Source: Cupriavidus sp. YR651 | GTDB taxonomy: Bacteria; Pseudomonadota; Gammaproteobacteria; Burkholderiales; Burkholderiaceae | Length of the DNA: 64,000 bases | NCBI RefSeq assembly: GCF_900101625.1 | Contig: NZ_FMYZ01000019.1 | Location: 1-64,000 of the forward strand | Direction of reading: 5' to 3' | Part shown: positions 52,154 to 61,567 of the stretch, piece by piece | Layout: each line of letters starts with the position of its first letter | Numbering within the stretch: position 1 is the stretch's first letter | Position numbers and translations under genes: made by a program | Notes under the pieces: model-generated | Database searches by the model: none | Seen by the model: the letters and a program-made list of their open reading frames with translations, nothing else | What the model was told of the DNA's origin: nothing

Positions 52154-54157
52154 ATGCCCGAGCGCTCCGATCTCGCCACGACGATGTTTGGCCGCCTCTC
52201 CTGGGAGGCCATCCCGCTGCATGAACCCATCCTGCTAGCCACCTTCGCCGCCGTGGTGCTCGGCGGGCTGGCGCTGGTGGGGGCGCTGACCTACTTCCGC
52301 GCCTGGGGCTACCTGTGGCGCGAGTGGTTCACCAGCATCGACCACAAGAAGATCGGCGTGATGTACATCGTGCTGGGGGTGGTGATGCTGCTGCGCGGCT
52401 TTGCCGACGCGGTCATGATGCGGCTGCAGCAGGCCGTGGCGTTCGGCGACAACCTCGGCTACCTGCCACCGCACCACTACGACCAGATCTTCACCGCGCA
52501 CGGCGTGATCATGATCTTCTTCGTGGCCATGCCGCTGGTGACGGGGCTGATGAACTTTGTGGTGCCGCTGCAGATCGGCGCGCGCGACGTGGCATTTCCC
52601 TTCCTCAACAACTTCAGCTTCTGGATGACCACGGGTGGCGCCATCCTGGTGATGATGTCGCTGTTCATCGGCGAGTTCGCGCGCACCGGGTGGCTGGCCT
52701 ATCCGCCACTGTCCGGCATCCTCCACAGTCCGGACGTCGGCGTCGATTACTACATATGGTCCTTGCAGGTGGCGGGGATCGGCACATTGTTATCGGGGAT
52801 CAACCTGCTGGTGACCATCGTCAAGATGCGCGCGCCGGGCATGACGCTGATGCGCATGCCGATCTTCACGTGGACGTCGCTGTGCACCAATGTGCTGATC
52901 ATCGCCGCCTTTCCGGTGCTCACCGCCGCGCTGGCGCTGCTGGCGCTGGACCGCTACGCCGGCACCAACTTCTTCACGGCGGACCAGGGCGGCAGCGCCA
53001 TGATGTATGTGAACCTGATCTGGATCTGGGGCCACCCCGAGGTCTACATCCTGGTGCTGCCGGTGTTCGGCGTGTTCTCCGAGGTGGTGGCCACGTTCTG
53101 CCGCAAGCGCCTGTTCGGCTACGCGTCGATGGTGTACGCCACCGTGGTGATCACCGTGCTGTCGTACCTGGTGTGGCTGCACCACTTCTTCACGATGGGG
53201 TCCGGCGCCAGCGTCAACTCGTTCTTCGGCATCACGACGATGATCATCTCGATCCCGACCGGGGCCAAGATCTTCAACTGGCTGTTCACGATGTACCACG
53301 GCCGCATCCGCTTCGAGGTGCCGATGCTGTGGACCGTCGGCTTCATGATCACGTTCGTGATCGGCGGCATGACAGGCGTGCTGCTGGCGGTGCCGCCCGC
53401 GGACTTCTCGCTGCACAACAGCCTGTTCCTGATTGCCCACTTCCATAACGTGATCATCGGTGGCGTGCTGTTCGGCCTGATGGCCGGCATCACCTACTGG
53501 TTTCCCAAGGCCTTCGGCTTCCGGCTGGTGTCGTTCTGGGGCAAGTGCTCGTTCTGGTTCTGGTTTGTCGGCTTCTACTTCGCGTTCATGCCGCTGTACT
53601 GGCTGGGCCTGCTGGGCGTGACGCGCCGCATGAACCATTTCGAGGACACCTCGCTGCAGATCTGGTTCCAGCTGGCCGCGTTCGGGGCGTTCCTGATCGC
53701 GCTGGGCATCGGGTGCTTCCTGATCCAGCTCTTCGTCAGCTTCCGCCGCCGCGACGCCTTGCGCGACACCACCGGCGATCCATGGGATGGCCGCACGCTG
53801 GAATGGTCCACCTCTTCGCCGCCGCCGCAGTACAACTTCGCGTTCACGCCGCTGGTCCACGATGCCGACGCCTGGTGGCAGATGAAGCAGTACGGCTACC
53901 GGCGGCCAGAGCAAGGGTTCATCCCCATCCACATGCCGAAGAACACCGCCGCCGGCATCATCCTGGCGGGCCTCAGCACCCTCTGCGGCTTTGCGCTGAT
54001 CTGGCATATCTGGTGGCTGGTGGTGGGGTCCTTCGCGGCCACGCTGATCGCGGCCATCATCCATACCTTCAACTACAAGCGCGACTACTACATTCCGGCC
54101 GAGGACGTGGTCCGGACGGAAGCCTCGCGCACCACCCTGATGGCCGGCCATGGTTGA
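52154..54157 (+). CDS. cyoB: Quinol oxidase subunit I
   Basis: 667-residue haem-copper catalytic subunit with about fourteen to fifteen spans. Haem and CuB ligands are visible: HGVIMIFF, WGHPEVY (cross-linked His-Tyr pair), LHHFF and AHFHNVIIGG. The D-channel segment NFVVPLQIGARD is intact. It reduces oxygen to water and pumps protons. It overlaps cyoC by 8 nt. Confidence 0.95.
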   Translation: MPERSDLATTMFGRLSWEAIPLHEPILLATFAAVVLGGLALVGALTYFRAWGYLWREWFTSIDHKKIGVMYIVLGVVMLLRGFADAVMMRLQQAVAFGDNLGYLPPHHYDQIFTAHGVIMIFFVAMPLVTGLMNFVVPLQIGARDVAFPFLNNFSFWMTTGGAILVMMSLFIGEFARTGWLAYPPLSGILHSPDVGVDYYIWSLQVAGIGTLLSGINLLVTIVKMRAPGMTLMRMPIFTWTSLCTNVLIIAAFPVLTAALALLALDRYAGTNFFTADQGGSAMMYVNLIWIWGHPEVYILVLPVFGVFSEVVATFCRKRLFGYASMVYATVVITVLSYLVWLHHFFTMGSGASVNSFFGITTMIISIPTGAKIFNWLFTMYHGRIRFEVPMLWTVGFMITFVIGGMTGVLLAVPPADFSLHNSLFLIAHFHNVIIGGVLFGLMAGITYWFPKAFGFRLVSFWGKCSFWFWFVGFYFAFMPLYWLGLLGVTRRMNHFEDTSLQIWFQLAAFGAFLIALGIGCFLIQLFVSFRRRDALRDTTGDPWDGRTLEWSTSSPPPQYNFAFTPLVHDADAWWQMKQYGYRRPEQGFIPIHMPKNTAAGIILAGLSTLCGFALIWHIWWLVVGSFAATLIAAIIHTFNYKRDYYIPAEDVVRTEASRTTLMAGHG

Positions 54158-54806
54158 CACGACCCTCCCCCTCTCCACGGGCGGCGCCGGGGCGCCCGGC
54201 AGCGCACAGCCCGCCGAATACCAGTTCTACCTGACGGAGGAACATCATCCGCAGAACGGCACGCTGCTCGGGTTCTGGCTGTACCTGATGAGCGATTGCC
54301 TGGTCTTTGCCTGCCTGTTTGCCGCCTACGGCGTGCTGGGGCGCGAATACGCCGGCGGGCCCAGCGGGGCCGAGCTGTTCGATCTGCCACTGGTGGCGCT
54401 GAACACCACGTTCCTGCTGCTGTCGTCGATCACGTATGGCTTTGCGATGCTGCAGATGCAGCAGAACCGGGTGGCCCCGACGCAGATCTGGCTGGTCATT
54501 ACCGGCGTACTGGGCGCGGCGTTCCTGTTCGTGGAGCTGTACGAATTCGCGCACCTGATCCACGAAGGCGCCGGGCCGCAGCGCAGCGCGTTCCTGACGT
54601 CGTTCTTCGCGCTGGTCAGCACGCACGGGCTGCACGTGACGTTCGGGATCGTGTGGCTGATCACGCTGATGATCCAGGTCGGCAAGCATGGCCTGATCGC
54701 GGCCAACAAGCGTCGGCTGATGTGCCTGTCGATGTTCTGGCACTTCCTGGACGTCGTGTGGATCGGCGTCTTTACCTTCGTCTACCTGATGGGATCGCTG
54801 CCATGA
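54150..54806 (+). CDS. cyoC: Quinol oxidase subunit III
   Basis: 218-residue inner membrane protein with five spans; segments GFWLYLMSDCLVFACLFA and FSTHGLHVTFG-like (STHGLHVTFGIVW) are typical. The start is inside the last codons of cyoB; the stop overlaps cyoD (ATGA). Confidence 0.93.
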   Translation: MVDTTLPLSTGGAGAPGSAQPAEYQFYLTEEHHPQNGTLLGFWLYLMSDCLVFACLFAAYGVLGREYAGGPSGAELFDLPLVALNTTFLLLSSITYGFAMLQMQQNRVAPTQIWLVITGVLGAAFLFVELYEFAHLIHEGAGPQRSAFLTSFFALVSTHGLHVTFGIVWLITLMIQVGKHGLIAANKRRLMCLSMFWHFLDVVWIGVFTFVYLMGSLP

Positions 54807-55234
54807 GCGCGCATGAGGACACGCTGGGGGGCCACGCCGGCGGGCACGGCCACGACCATCATGAAGAGATCGGGCCGCACGCCACGCTGGGCGGCTACCT
54901 GACGGGATTCGTGCTGTCGGTGTTCCTGACGGCGATCCCGTTCTGGCTGGTGATGGCCAAGGTGTTCGACAAGACGTCGACCACGGCCATCGTCATCCTG
55001 CTGCTGGGCGCGGTGCAGATCGTGGTGCACATGATCTATTTCCTGCACATGAATGCGCACTCGGAAGGCGGCTGGAACATGCTGTCGCTGATGTTCACGC
55101 TGGTGCTGGTGGTCATCACGCTGACGGGATCGCTGTGGGTGATGTTCCACCTGAACAGCAACATGATGCCGTCCATGCAGCATGCGGACCAGCTACCGGC
55201 CCGGGGCGCCATGGTCCCGCCAAAGGCCCCGTAG
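54803..55234 (+). CDS. cyoD: Quinol oxidase subunit IV
   Basis: 143-residue small subunit with three spans. A Gly/His-rich N-terminal tail (residues 8-22, GGHAGGHGHDHHEE) precedes the first span and could bind metal. The segment IVVHMIYFLHMN is typical. Last gene of the operon; no cyoE (haem O synthase) follows in the window. Converges with the second chemoreceptor gene. Confidence 0.92.
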   Translation: MSAHEDTLGGHAGGHGHDHHEEIGPHATLGGYLTGFVLSVFLTAIPFWLVMAKVFDKTSTTAIVILLLGAVQIVVHMIYFLHMNAHSEGGWNMLSLMFTLVLVVITLTGSLWVMFHLNSNMMPSMQHADQLPARGAMVPPKAP

Positions 55235-55264
55235 CCGGCAACGACCGCGACGTGGCGGCAGCGG

Positions 55265-56806
55265 TCAGGCCGCCAGCCGGAACGTCGACACCGCTTCCTT
55301 CAGACGCTGGGCCTGCTCTTCGAGCGAGCCCGCCGCCGCAGCGGCCTGCTCCACCAGCGCCGCGTTCTGCTGCGTCACCGTATCCATCTGCGTGACGGCC
55401 AGGTTGACCTGCTCGATGCCGGCGCTCTGCTCGGCGGATGCCGCGCTGATCTCGCCCATGATGTCGGTCACGCGCTTCACGGCGCTGACGATCTGCTCCA
55501 TGGTCAGGCCAGCCTGCGACACCAGCTGGGACCCCTTCTCCACGCGCTCGGCCGAATCCCCGATCAGCGACTTGATCTCCTTGGCGGCCGTGGCGCTGCG
55601 CTGCGCCAGGCTGCGCACTTCGCCGGCCACCACCGCGAAGCCGCGGCCCTGCTCGCCGGCACGCGCCGCTTCCACGGCGGCATTCAGTGCCAGGATGTTG
55701 GTCTGGAAGGCGATGCCTTCGATCACGGCGATGATGTCCACCACCTTGCGCGACGACACATTGATCTCTTCCATCGTGTGGACCACCTGGCCCACCACCT
55801 CGCCGCCCTGCGTTGCCACTTCGGACGCATTCACGGCCAGCGAGCTGGCCTGCCTGGCGCTGTCCGCATTCTGGCGCACGATGCTGGTCAGCTCTTCCAT
55901 GCTCGATGCGGTTTCCTGCAGCGACGATGCCTGTTCTTCCGTGCGCTGCGACAGGTCCGTATTGCCGGCGGCGATCTGGCTGGTGCCGGTGGCGATGGAC
56001 TCGGTCCCGTTACGCACTTCGCGCACGATGCCCAGGATGTTGTCGTTCATCTCGCGCAGCGCGTCCAGCAGCTGGCCGGTCTCGTCCGTGCTGTCCGAAT
56101 CGATGCGGCTGGTCAGGTCGCCGGCGGCCACGGTGCGGGCAAAGCCCACGGCGCGGTGCAGCGGGCGCGTGATGCCGATCGTCAGCCACCAGGCAAAGGC
56201 CACGCCGATCGCCAGCGCCACGATGCCCAGCGCGATCAGCCCGTTGCGGGCGGTCTGGTAGATGCGGTTGATCTCTTCGGCGGTGCTGTCGATCGACTCG
56301 CGCTGGATATCGAGCAGCTTCTGGATCTCGCCCAGGTAGGCGTCGCCGGCCGGCACGAACTCGGCCTCCAGGACCTTGTTGGCGTCGTCGGTCAGGCCAT
56401 CCTGCTTGAGCTTGGTGATCTTGTCGCGCGAGTCGTTGTACGGGTTGCGCACGGTCAGGATCTTCTGGAATGCGGCCTTCTCCGCATCGGACGTCAGCAT
56501 CGGCTGGATCTTGTCGCGCAGCGTCGCGATCGTATCGGCGGACGTCTTGGTTTCGGCGGCGAAGAACTTGCCGAGCGTGGGATCGCTGCTACGCGCCACG
56601 GCCGTGGTCCGGCGCACGCTGGCATACATCAGCCGATACCAGTCGCTGACCAGGCGCTCCTTCGCCAGCGGCTGCTGCATCATCTCGTGCGTACGTCCGG
56701 CCACTTCCTGCAGGCGCAGCACGCCCAGCACCGTCATGAGCGTGCACAACAGCAAGACCACGCCAAAGCCGATGCCAAGGCGTACACCAATACCGAGATT
56801 CTTCAT
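55265..56806 (-). CDS. Methyl-accepting chemotaxis protein (second copy)
   Basis: 513-residue receptor with TM1, a periplasmic four-helix-bundle sensor (about 35-185), TM2, HAMP and a signalling tip identical in pattern to the 30.9-kb receptor (IAFQTNILALNAAVEAARAG). Sensor domains differ more than the cytoplasmic parts, suggesting a different ligand. A signature run LRDKIQPMLTSDAEKAAF lies in the ligand domain. Start at 56806 matches the family; codons before it are not conserved. Confidence 0.92.
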   Translation of the reverse strand: MKNLGIGVRLGIGFGVVLLLCTLMTVLGVLRLQEVAGRTHEMMQQPLAKERLVSDWYRLMYASVRRTTAVARSSDPTLGKFFAAETKTSADTIATLRDKIQPMLTSDAEKAAFQKILTVRNPYNDSRDKITKLKQDGLTDDANKVLEAEFVPAGDAYLGEIQKLLDIQRESIDSTAEEINRIYQTARNGLIALGIVALAIGVAFAWWLTIGITRPLHRAVGFARTVAAGDLTSRIDSDSTDETGQLLDALREMNDNILGIVREVRNGTESIATGTSQIAAGNTDLSQRTEEQASSLQETASSMEELTSIVRQNADSARQASSLAVNASEVATQGGEVVGQVVHTMEEINVSSRKVVDIIAVIEGIAFQTNILALNAAVEAARAGEQGRGFAVVAGEVRSLAQRSATAAKEIKSLIGDSAERVEKGSQLVSQAGLTMEQIVSAVKRVTDIMGEISAASAEQSAGIEQVNLAVTQMDTVTQQNAALVEQAAAAAGSLEEQAQRLKEAVSTFRLAA

Positions 56807-57106
56807 GTCTTCTACCTGATTCACGGGTGAGTGGCATGCCGTGGCGCCAGAAGGCACCCGGCCGCTCCTTTGTCCGCACTGCGCCTGAATGTCAGCACAT
56901 ACGGACGTTGGATACCCTAACGGCAGCAGCAAGAAGAACTTAAGGGAAAACCCGAAGGGACTGGGAGACTAAGGAGGGAACCAAGTGGGCCGGGAGGCGC
57001 TATCAGAATGAAGCGATAGCGGTTCTGGCTAGGCGCGCGGCCGCAGACAGTACAAGTGGTACGGCAAGGCCGCGCAACGACGCCAGAATCATTCTGATAG
57101 TGCCTC
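56807..57106. other. Gene-free stretch with a nested palindrome
   Basis: Contains the 113-bp element listed next, which ends at the stop codon of the MFS gene. The remaining sequence, from about 56807 to 56993, is purine-rich and should hold the promoter of the chemoreceptor. Confidence 0.5.
56994..57106. repeat. 113-bp nested palindromic element (MITE- or hairpin-like)
   Basis: Outer arms of 18 bp (GAGGCGCTATCAGAATGA and TCATTCTGATAGTGCCTC, one mismatch) at 56994-57011 and 57089-57106. Nested inside are TTCTGGC/GCCAGAA, GCGCGGCC/GGCCGCGC and GTAC-AAGTG-GTAC at the tip. It could be a mini inverted-repeat transposable element or an RNA stem. It directly abuts the MFS stop codon. No target duplication is evident. 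Confidence 0.7.
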
Positions 57107-58396
57107 TTATCGGTGCGCCTTTGGCGGCAATCCGGTGGGGCTAAAGATATAAGGCACCAGCGACAGCGCCACCAGCACCACGGCCGAGAGGAAGATCGCC
57201 GCATAGGTACCGGGCACCGTCCATCCGCCCAAATGCCCGGCGTTGGCGATCAGGCCGAAGCCCCAGGACGTCAGCGCCGAGCCCAGGAACACGAACGTGT
57301 TCAGCAGGCCCAGGCCGCGGCCCCGGAGCGGTGCGGGAATCAGCGCACGGCCCTGCGCCATCACCAGCGGATGCAGCATGCCGATGGTGGACAGCAGCGC
57401 CATCAGCGCGACGGCGGCGGCGACGCCGGTGTCCGGCCAGATCGCCAGCAGGATGCCACCCGACATCGCCAGGCAGGCCCAGCCGCCGATCGTCGCCTTG
57501 AGCGAGCTGCCGCGCACCAGCACCGGCAGGAGGAATGCGGTGGCAAAGCCGGCAAGGCTCAGCAACGTCAGCGCCACGCCGCGCGTGCCGGCATTCAGAC
57601 CATAGACATTGGCGAGATACGGTCCGCTCCACGCATTGCGGAATGCCGTGCCGGCGGCCATCGCCACGCATAGCGGAATCAACGTCCACAACGGCCGCAG
57701 CGCCAGCAGCTTCGCGCTCCCGGCCAGCATCGCGCCCATCGGCACGTGACGTGCCTCGGCATGGCCCTCGTCGCGGACAAAGCGCCACACGCCATAGCAG
57801 GCCCCGACCATGCAGACGGCCGACAGCGCCATCGCGGGGCGCCATCCCATCCATTGCGAGGCCCAGCCCAGCGGCGCCGTGGCGCACAGCGCGCCAATCA
57901 TGCCCATCGCATTGGATCGGCTGACCACCCGCATGTATTGCTTTTCGGAGAGCTGCTCCGACGCATAGTGCAGCAGCCCCATGAACACCGGCGCACAGGC
58001 CAGGCCGAGCCCCATCTGCGCGAGCATGGCCACGGTGCCGCTGGGCGCGAGCACAAACCCGATGGCCGATGCCGCACCCACGCCCAGCAGCAGCGCCGTG
58101 GGACGGCCCACGCCGAAGCGGTCGAAGGCGATGCCGACGGGAATCTGCGCCACCGCGAAGGCCAGGAAGAAACAGGAGGACAGTGCGCCGAAACCGGCCG
58201 GGGACAGCCCGAAGTCGTGCTGCAGTTCGGGGGCCATCACCGCCAGGCAGCTGCGGTAGAACTGGCTCAGGATGAAGGCGAAAGTCAGGAGGGCGATGCC
58301 GCGTCGGGCGACGACATCGGAACTGGCGGACACGGCATCCTGCGCAAGATTCGAAGGATGGGGGCGATCGCGCCGGTCGCTGGCCGGGGTGTTCAA
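57107..58396 (-). CDS. MFS carrier
   Basis: 429-residue transporter with twelve spans and a roughly 30-residue polar N-terminus. FILSQFYRSCLAVMAPEL and PVGIAFDRFGVGRPTALL are typical of the MFS nitrate/nitrite-like or general metabolite branch; the substrate is unclear. The start is uncertain: TTG at 58396 with a weak site, or GTG at 58333 with AGGAT upstream. Its stop lies inside the nested palindromic region at 56994-57109. Confidence 0.82.
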   Translation of the reverse strand: MNTPASDRRDRPHPSNLAQDAVSASSDVVARRGIALLTFAFILSQFYRSCLAVMAPELQHDFGLSPAGFGALSSCFFLAFAVAQIPVGIAFDRFGVGRPTALLLGVGAASAIGFVLAPSGTVAMLAQMGLGLACAPVFMGLLHYASEQLSEKQYMRVVSRSNAMGMIGALCATAPLGWASQWMGWRPAMALSAVCMVGACYGVWRFVRDEGHAEARHVPMGAMLAGSAKLLALRPLWTLIPLCVAMAAGTAFRNAWSGPYLANVYGLNAGTRGVALTLLSLAGFATAFLLPVLVRGSSLKATIGGWACLAMSGGILLAIWPDTGVAAAVALMALLSTIGMLHPLVMAQGRALIPAPLRGRGLGLLNTFVFLGSALTSWGFGLIANAGHLGGWTVPGTYAAIFLSAVVLVALSLVPYIFSPTGLPPKAHR

Positions 58397-58441
58397 CTCG
58401 GAGGCTCGTCAGGATGGGGGACATGCTGCGCCCGGCGCGCA

Positions 58442-58476
58442 CGGACCGCGGTCGGTCCGACGGTCCGACGGTCCGA
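58442..58476. promoter_or_regulatory. Dyad and tandem octamers upstream of the MFS gene
   Basis: CGGACCG-CGGT-CGGTCCG is a perfect dyad (58442-58459) and CGGTCCGA is repeated three times in tandem (58453-58476). It lies 46-80 nt upstream of the MFS start and is a candidate operator. Confidence 0.45.
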
Positions 58477-58563
58477 GTCCGACGATGGCGGGGGGCGCGA
58501 ACGCCATCGTCCTGAAGGTGCAGGCCACTATTCTACGCGGCCTGCATGCGCGACAAGCACCCG

Positions 58564-59280
58564 TTATTCGCGCGCCGGCAACAAATCCTGCAAATCGCGT
58601 AGCGTCGTTCCGCCTGGCGAAACCGGCGTGCCGGGAGGGAGGTTGGCCGCGCGCGTGGTGCCGGCCGGACTGGCTGCCGCAGCAGCCGGCGCGCGCTGGA
58701 CGCTGGCGATGGTCGGATCGATCCGGCCATCCCTGCCAACCGACACCATGCTGCAGCCGGCAAGGATGCCGTCTTTCTTCAGGCTGTTGCTGACGTCCGC
58801 GGCAAACACCATGCCGCGTTCCGCCAGGGACACGTCGGGATGGCCGCGCTCGAACGTGAAGCTGCCCCGCCACGCATTGCGTGACGAGCGCACGTCGTCC
58901 AGCGTGGCGCCGAACACCACGCGGCTCTGCGTGGCACTGCCGGCGGCCCCGGTGATGCGCAACACCGCGTTGGCCCGGTTCGCACTGGCCCGGGCAAGCT
59001 GACCGGCCTGATCCAGCGCCGGGTCCGCCGGACTCTCGAACTGCGCCTCCACGCCGCATTGGGACGCCAGCTCCTGGAACTTGGCGCGGAACGCCGTCGC
59101 AAACGGCCGGCCATATCCCATCTGCGCCCCGGTCACAACGTAGATGCGCGACGGGCGTTGCTCATACTCGGGCGCGCGGCTGGAATTGACGCGGGTCCGC
59201 ATCGAACAGGCGCCCAGCGTCAGCGCCGCCAGCAACAGCGCGCACACGGGCGCGCTACGGGAAAATCGAAATCGCACCAT
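58564..59280 (-). CDS. Lipoprotein of unknown function
   Basis: 238-residue predicted lipoprotein (signal CALLLAALTLGAC, Cys25). The mature part has an alpha/beta domain of about 150 residues followed by a low-complexity Ala/Pro-rich tail. No known family is certain. The start is 2 nt after the stop of the protease-like gene, so they form an operon. Confidence 0.7.
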   Translation of the reverse strand: MVRFRFSRSAPVCALLLAALTLGACSMRTRVNSSRAPEYEQRPSRIYVVTGAQMGYGRPFATAFRAKFQELASQCGVEAQFESPADPALDQAGQLARASANRANAVLRITGAAGSATQSRVVFGATLDDVRSSRNAWRGSFTFERGHPDVSLAERGMVFAADVSNSLKKDGILAGCSMVSVGRDGRIDPTIASVQRAPAAAAASPAGTTRAANLPPGTPVSPGGTTLRDLQDLLPARE

Positions 59281-59282
59281 GT

Positions 59283-60362
59283 TCAGAGATCCCCGCGCGC
59301 GTAGGTGAAGTGATAGGGGCTCGCAACAGACTGCATGCGGAATGTCTCGCCGGTCTTCAACACTCGGTAGCAGGCATGCATGTCATCGAACTTCGGATTG
59401 CTGACCAGCAGGCAGACTTCGTTGGCATCCTGTGCCACCCGCACGCGCCCGCCCGAGTACTGGCGCGTCCGCGTGTTCTCCACCGAGAACCCGCCGTTGG
59501 CGGCAAAGTTCATGTTCAGTGCCGTACCGGACGGCGCGTAGACGGTGATGCGCCCGAGCTTGGCGACGTGCGCGCTCAGTTCGCTGCCGGTCAGGCGACG
59601 GCTGCTGCCTGATGGCGACGCGGGAGCGGGAGCGGCGGCGGCCGCAACGTTGGCCGCGCGAAACGCCGCCAGCGCGGCCACCGCGCGCGTGGGGGCTTCG
59701 GCAATCCACGCTGCCGGCACCGCGCCCGGCGGACGCTGCCCCTGGGCGTCGTCCAGATCGCGCACACCGACGAGGCGCCCCTCCATGTCGAAGACCCCGC
59801 CGCCGCCAGCGCGCTGCGCCAGCGCGGCAGTCAGTCCTATCCGCTTGATATTGCCGGCATCGTCGCGATCCAGCGTCGCCACCAGCCCGTCGCCGAGCGT
59901 CAGGTCCCTCCCCGATGCACCAATGGCGATCACACGCTGGCCCACTCTCAGCGAGCCAGCCGGCGCGATCTGCACGGCAGGCGCCGGCAGGCCCTTCGCC
60001 TCGATCAGGCAAACGTCGCGCTCCACATCGGCATGCACCAGCCGTGCGCCCAGCACGGTGCGCTCCCGGGAGACGCTGATGGACTTGCCGCGCGCCAGCG
60101 CGTCGCACGCCGTGACAAGCTGGTCTGGTCCGATGACGATGGCACTGTCATTGCGCAGGCTTTGCCCCTGCGCGTCCAGGACGTTGAGCGTCCACACACT
60201 TGCGGCGCGCTTCTCGAAGATGGCTGCCGGCTCCATGGCGACGGCATGACCGGTTGCCGCCATGCCCGCCAGTGCGGCGATGCCGAACCTCAGCCGGCGG
60301 CGCAACGCGCCGGATCTGGAGTCATGACCCATTTTGTGCTTGCTCCCATTCGCCTTGTTCAT
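59283..60362 (-). CDS. Trypsin-fold protein lacking catalytic residues
   Basis: 359-residue exported protein with a signal/TM segment near residues 24-42 and a trypsin-like domain (about 47-215). The strand around the catalytic His reads VTACDAL (Asp87 in place of His), the catalytic Asp is kept (Asp116 in ERDVCLIEA), and the nucleophile loop is AGGGGVFD (Gly instead of the GxSGG Ser). It is therefore a predicted pseudoprotease. A separate C-terminal beta domain (about 255-359) follows a Ala-rich linker. Start 60362 chosen because the domain-like sequence begins there; upstream codons from 60572 are unlike. No clear ribosome binding site. Confidence 0.7.
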   Translation of the reverse strand: MNKANGSKHKMGHDSRSGALRRRLRFGIAALAGMAATGHAVAMEPAAIFEKRAASVWTLNVLDAQGQSLRNDSAIVIGPDQLVTACDALARGKSISVSRERTVLGARLVHADVERDVCLIEAKGLPAPAVQIAPAGSLRVGQRVIAIGASGRDLTLGDGLVATLDRDDAGNIKRIGLTAALAQRAGGGGVFDMEGRLVGVRDLDDAQGQRPPGAVPAAWIAEAPTRAVAALAAFRAANVAAAAAPAPASPSGSSRRLTGSELSAHVAKLGRITVYAPSGTALNMNFAANGGFSVENTRTRQYSGGRVRVAQDANEVCLLVSNPKFDDMHACYRVLKTGETFRMQSVASPYHFTYARGDL

Positions 60363-60744
60363 TGTTGTTCTGAACTCGCCGCGCGGATGGAGAGCGGGGC
60401 GAGTCGACCCTTCTACGGCTAAAGGCGGCGCCAATATAAATGAAAAGACAGCATTTACGCGTCGTTCCCCGCCGAAGGGGGGACATTGTGCCGACGTCAA
60501 CACATGCAAAGGGTGGCTGAATGTCTCGCACGACATGGCCACCGCACCTTCCCGCGTCTGGTATCCGGGCAATCGCCACCGTCCATTGATCGAAAACTAC
60601 AAACACTGTGCTTGGCGTTGGCTCCGTAGTCGAACCGGGAGGACTTACCTACTATTCACAGACGCCACGGCGACGCCGACGCGGAGACGCGACGACGGTG
60701 GTCACCAACCCTGACCGCAAATTTTCCCGACCCTGGAGCCCCAA
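60363..60744. other. Divergent promoter stretch
   Basis: No gene is supported; only a short CCCC-N6-GGGG hairpin (about 60467-60480) and CG-rich repeats near 60663-60700 were seen. Presumably the promoters of the pseudoprotease operon and the YcaC-like gene. Confidence 0.45.
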
Positions 60745-61431
60745 ATGTCCAACCCGAAACTCGAAGTCCTGACGCCCCAGAACAGCCAGCTGATCTTCAT
60801 CGATCATCAGCCGCAAATGGCTTTCGGCGTGCAGTCGATCGACCGCCAGGTGCTCAAGAACAACACCGTGGGCCTGGCCAAGGCCGCAAAGATCTTCAAT
60901 ATCCCGACCACGATCACCACGGTGGAAACGGAGTCGTTCTCGGGATTCACCTACCCCGAGCTGCTGGACGTGTTCCCGAACCAGAAGCTGCTGGAGCGTA
61001 CCTCGATGAATTCGTGGGACGACCAGAAGGTGCGCGACGCGCTCAAGGCCAACGGCCGCAAGAAGGTCGTCGTGTCCGGCCTGTGGACCGAGGTCTGCAA
61101 CAACACCTTCGCGCTGTGCGCCATGGCCGAAGGCGACTACGAGATCTATATGGTGGCCGATGCCTCCGGCGGCACCAGCAAGGAAGCCCATGACTACGCC
61201 ATGCAGCGCATGATCCAGGCCGGCGTGGTGCCGGTGACCTGGCAGCAGGTCCTGCTGGAGTGGCAACGCGACTGGGCGCACCGCGATACGTATGACGAAG
61301 TGATGAAGCTGGTCAAGGAGCACTCCGGCGCCTACGGCATGGGCGTGGACTACGCTTACACGATGGTGCACAAGGCCGCGCAACGCACCGCCACGCCACA
61401 CGAGGCGATCGCGGCAGTGCCGGCGAAGTAA
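60745..61431 (+). CDS. Isochorismatase-like hydrolase (YcaC type)
   Basis: 228-residue cysteine hydrolase of the isochorismatase superfamily. Catalytic residues fit the YcaC branch: Asp20 (IFIDHQP), a Lys near residue 81 (NQKLLERTS) and nucleophile Cys118 (LWTEVCNN). The substrate of YcaC-like enzymes is not settled. The sequence before the ATG (TGGAGCCCCAA) supplies GGAG 8 nt upstream. It precedes the amidohydrolase and DoxX genes on the same strand and may belong with them. Confidence 0.87.
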   Translation: MSNPKLEVLTPQNSQLIFIDHQPQMAFGVQSIDRQVLKNNTVGLAKAAKIFNIPTTITTVETESFSGFTYPELLDVFPNQKLLERTSMNSWDDQKVRDALKANGRKKVVVSGLWTEVCNNTFALCAMAEGDYEIYMVADASGGTSKEAHDYAMQRMIQAGVVPVTWQQVLLEWQRDWAHRDTYDEVMKLVKEHSGAYGMGVDYAYTMVHKAAQRTATPHEAIAAVPAK

Positions 61432-61567
61432 GCTACAAAGCCAGGTCACAAGACCAAATCACGAATCGGCCGCAAGTCGGCCTTGGGCCCAGGCGGTGTG
61501 CAGCATGCACGCCACCTGGGCTTTTCCCGCAACACATTCCTGCTGCCCGCGCACGGAGGCCCGGCGC

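Noticed and set aside
52790..54178. Antisense His/Gln/Arg-rich 462-codon frame
   Set aside because: It is the reverse of the cyoB coding sequence; composition reflects cyoB codons.
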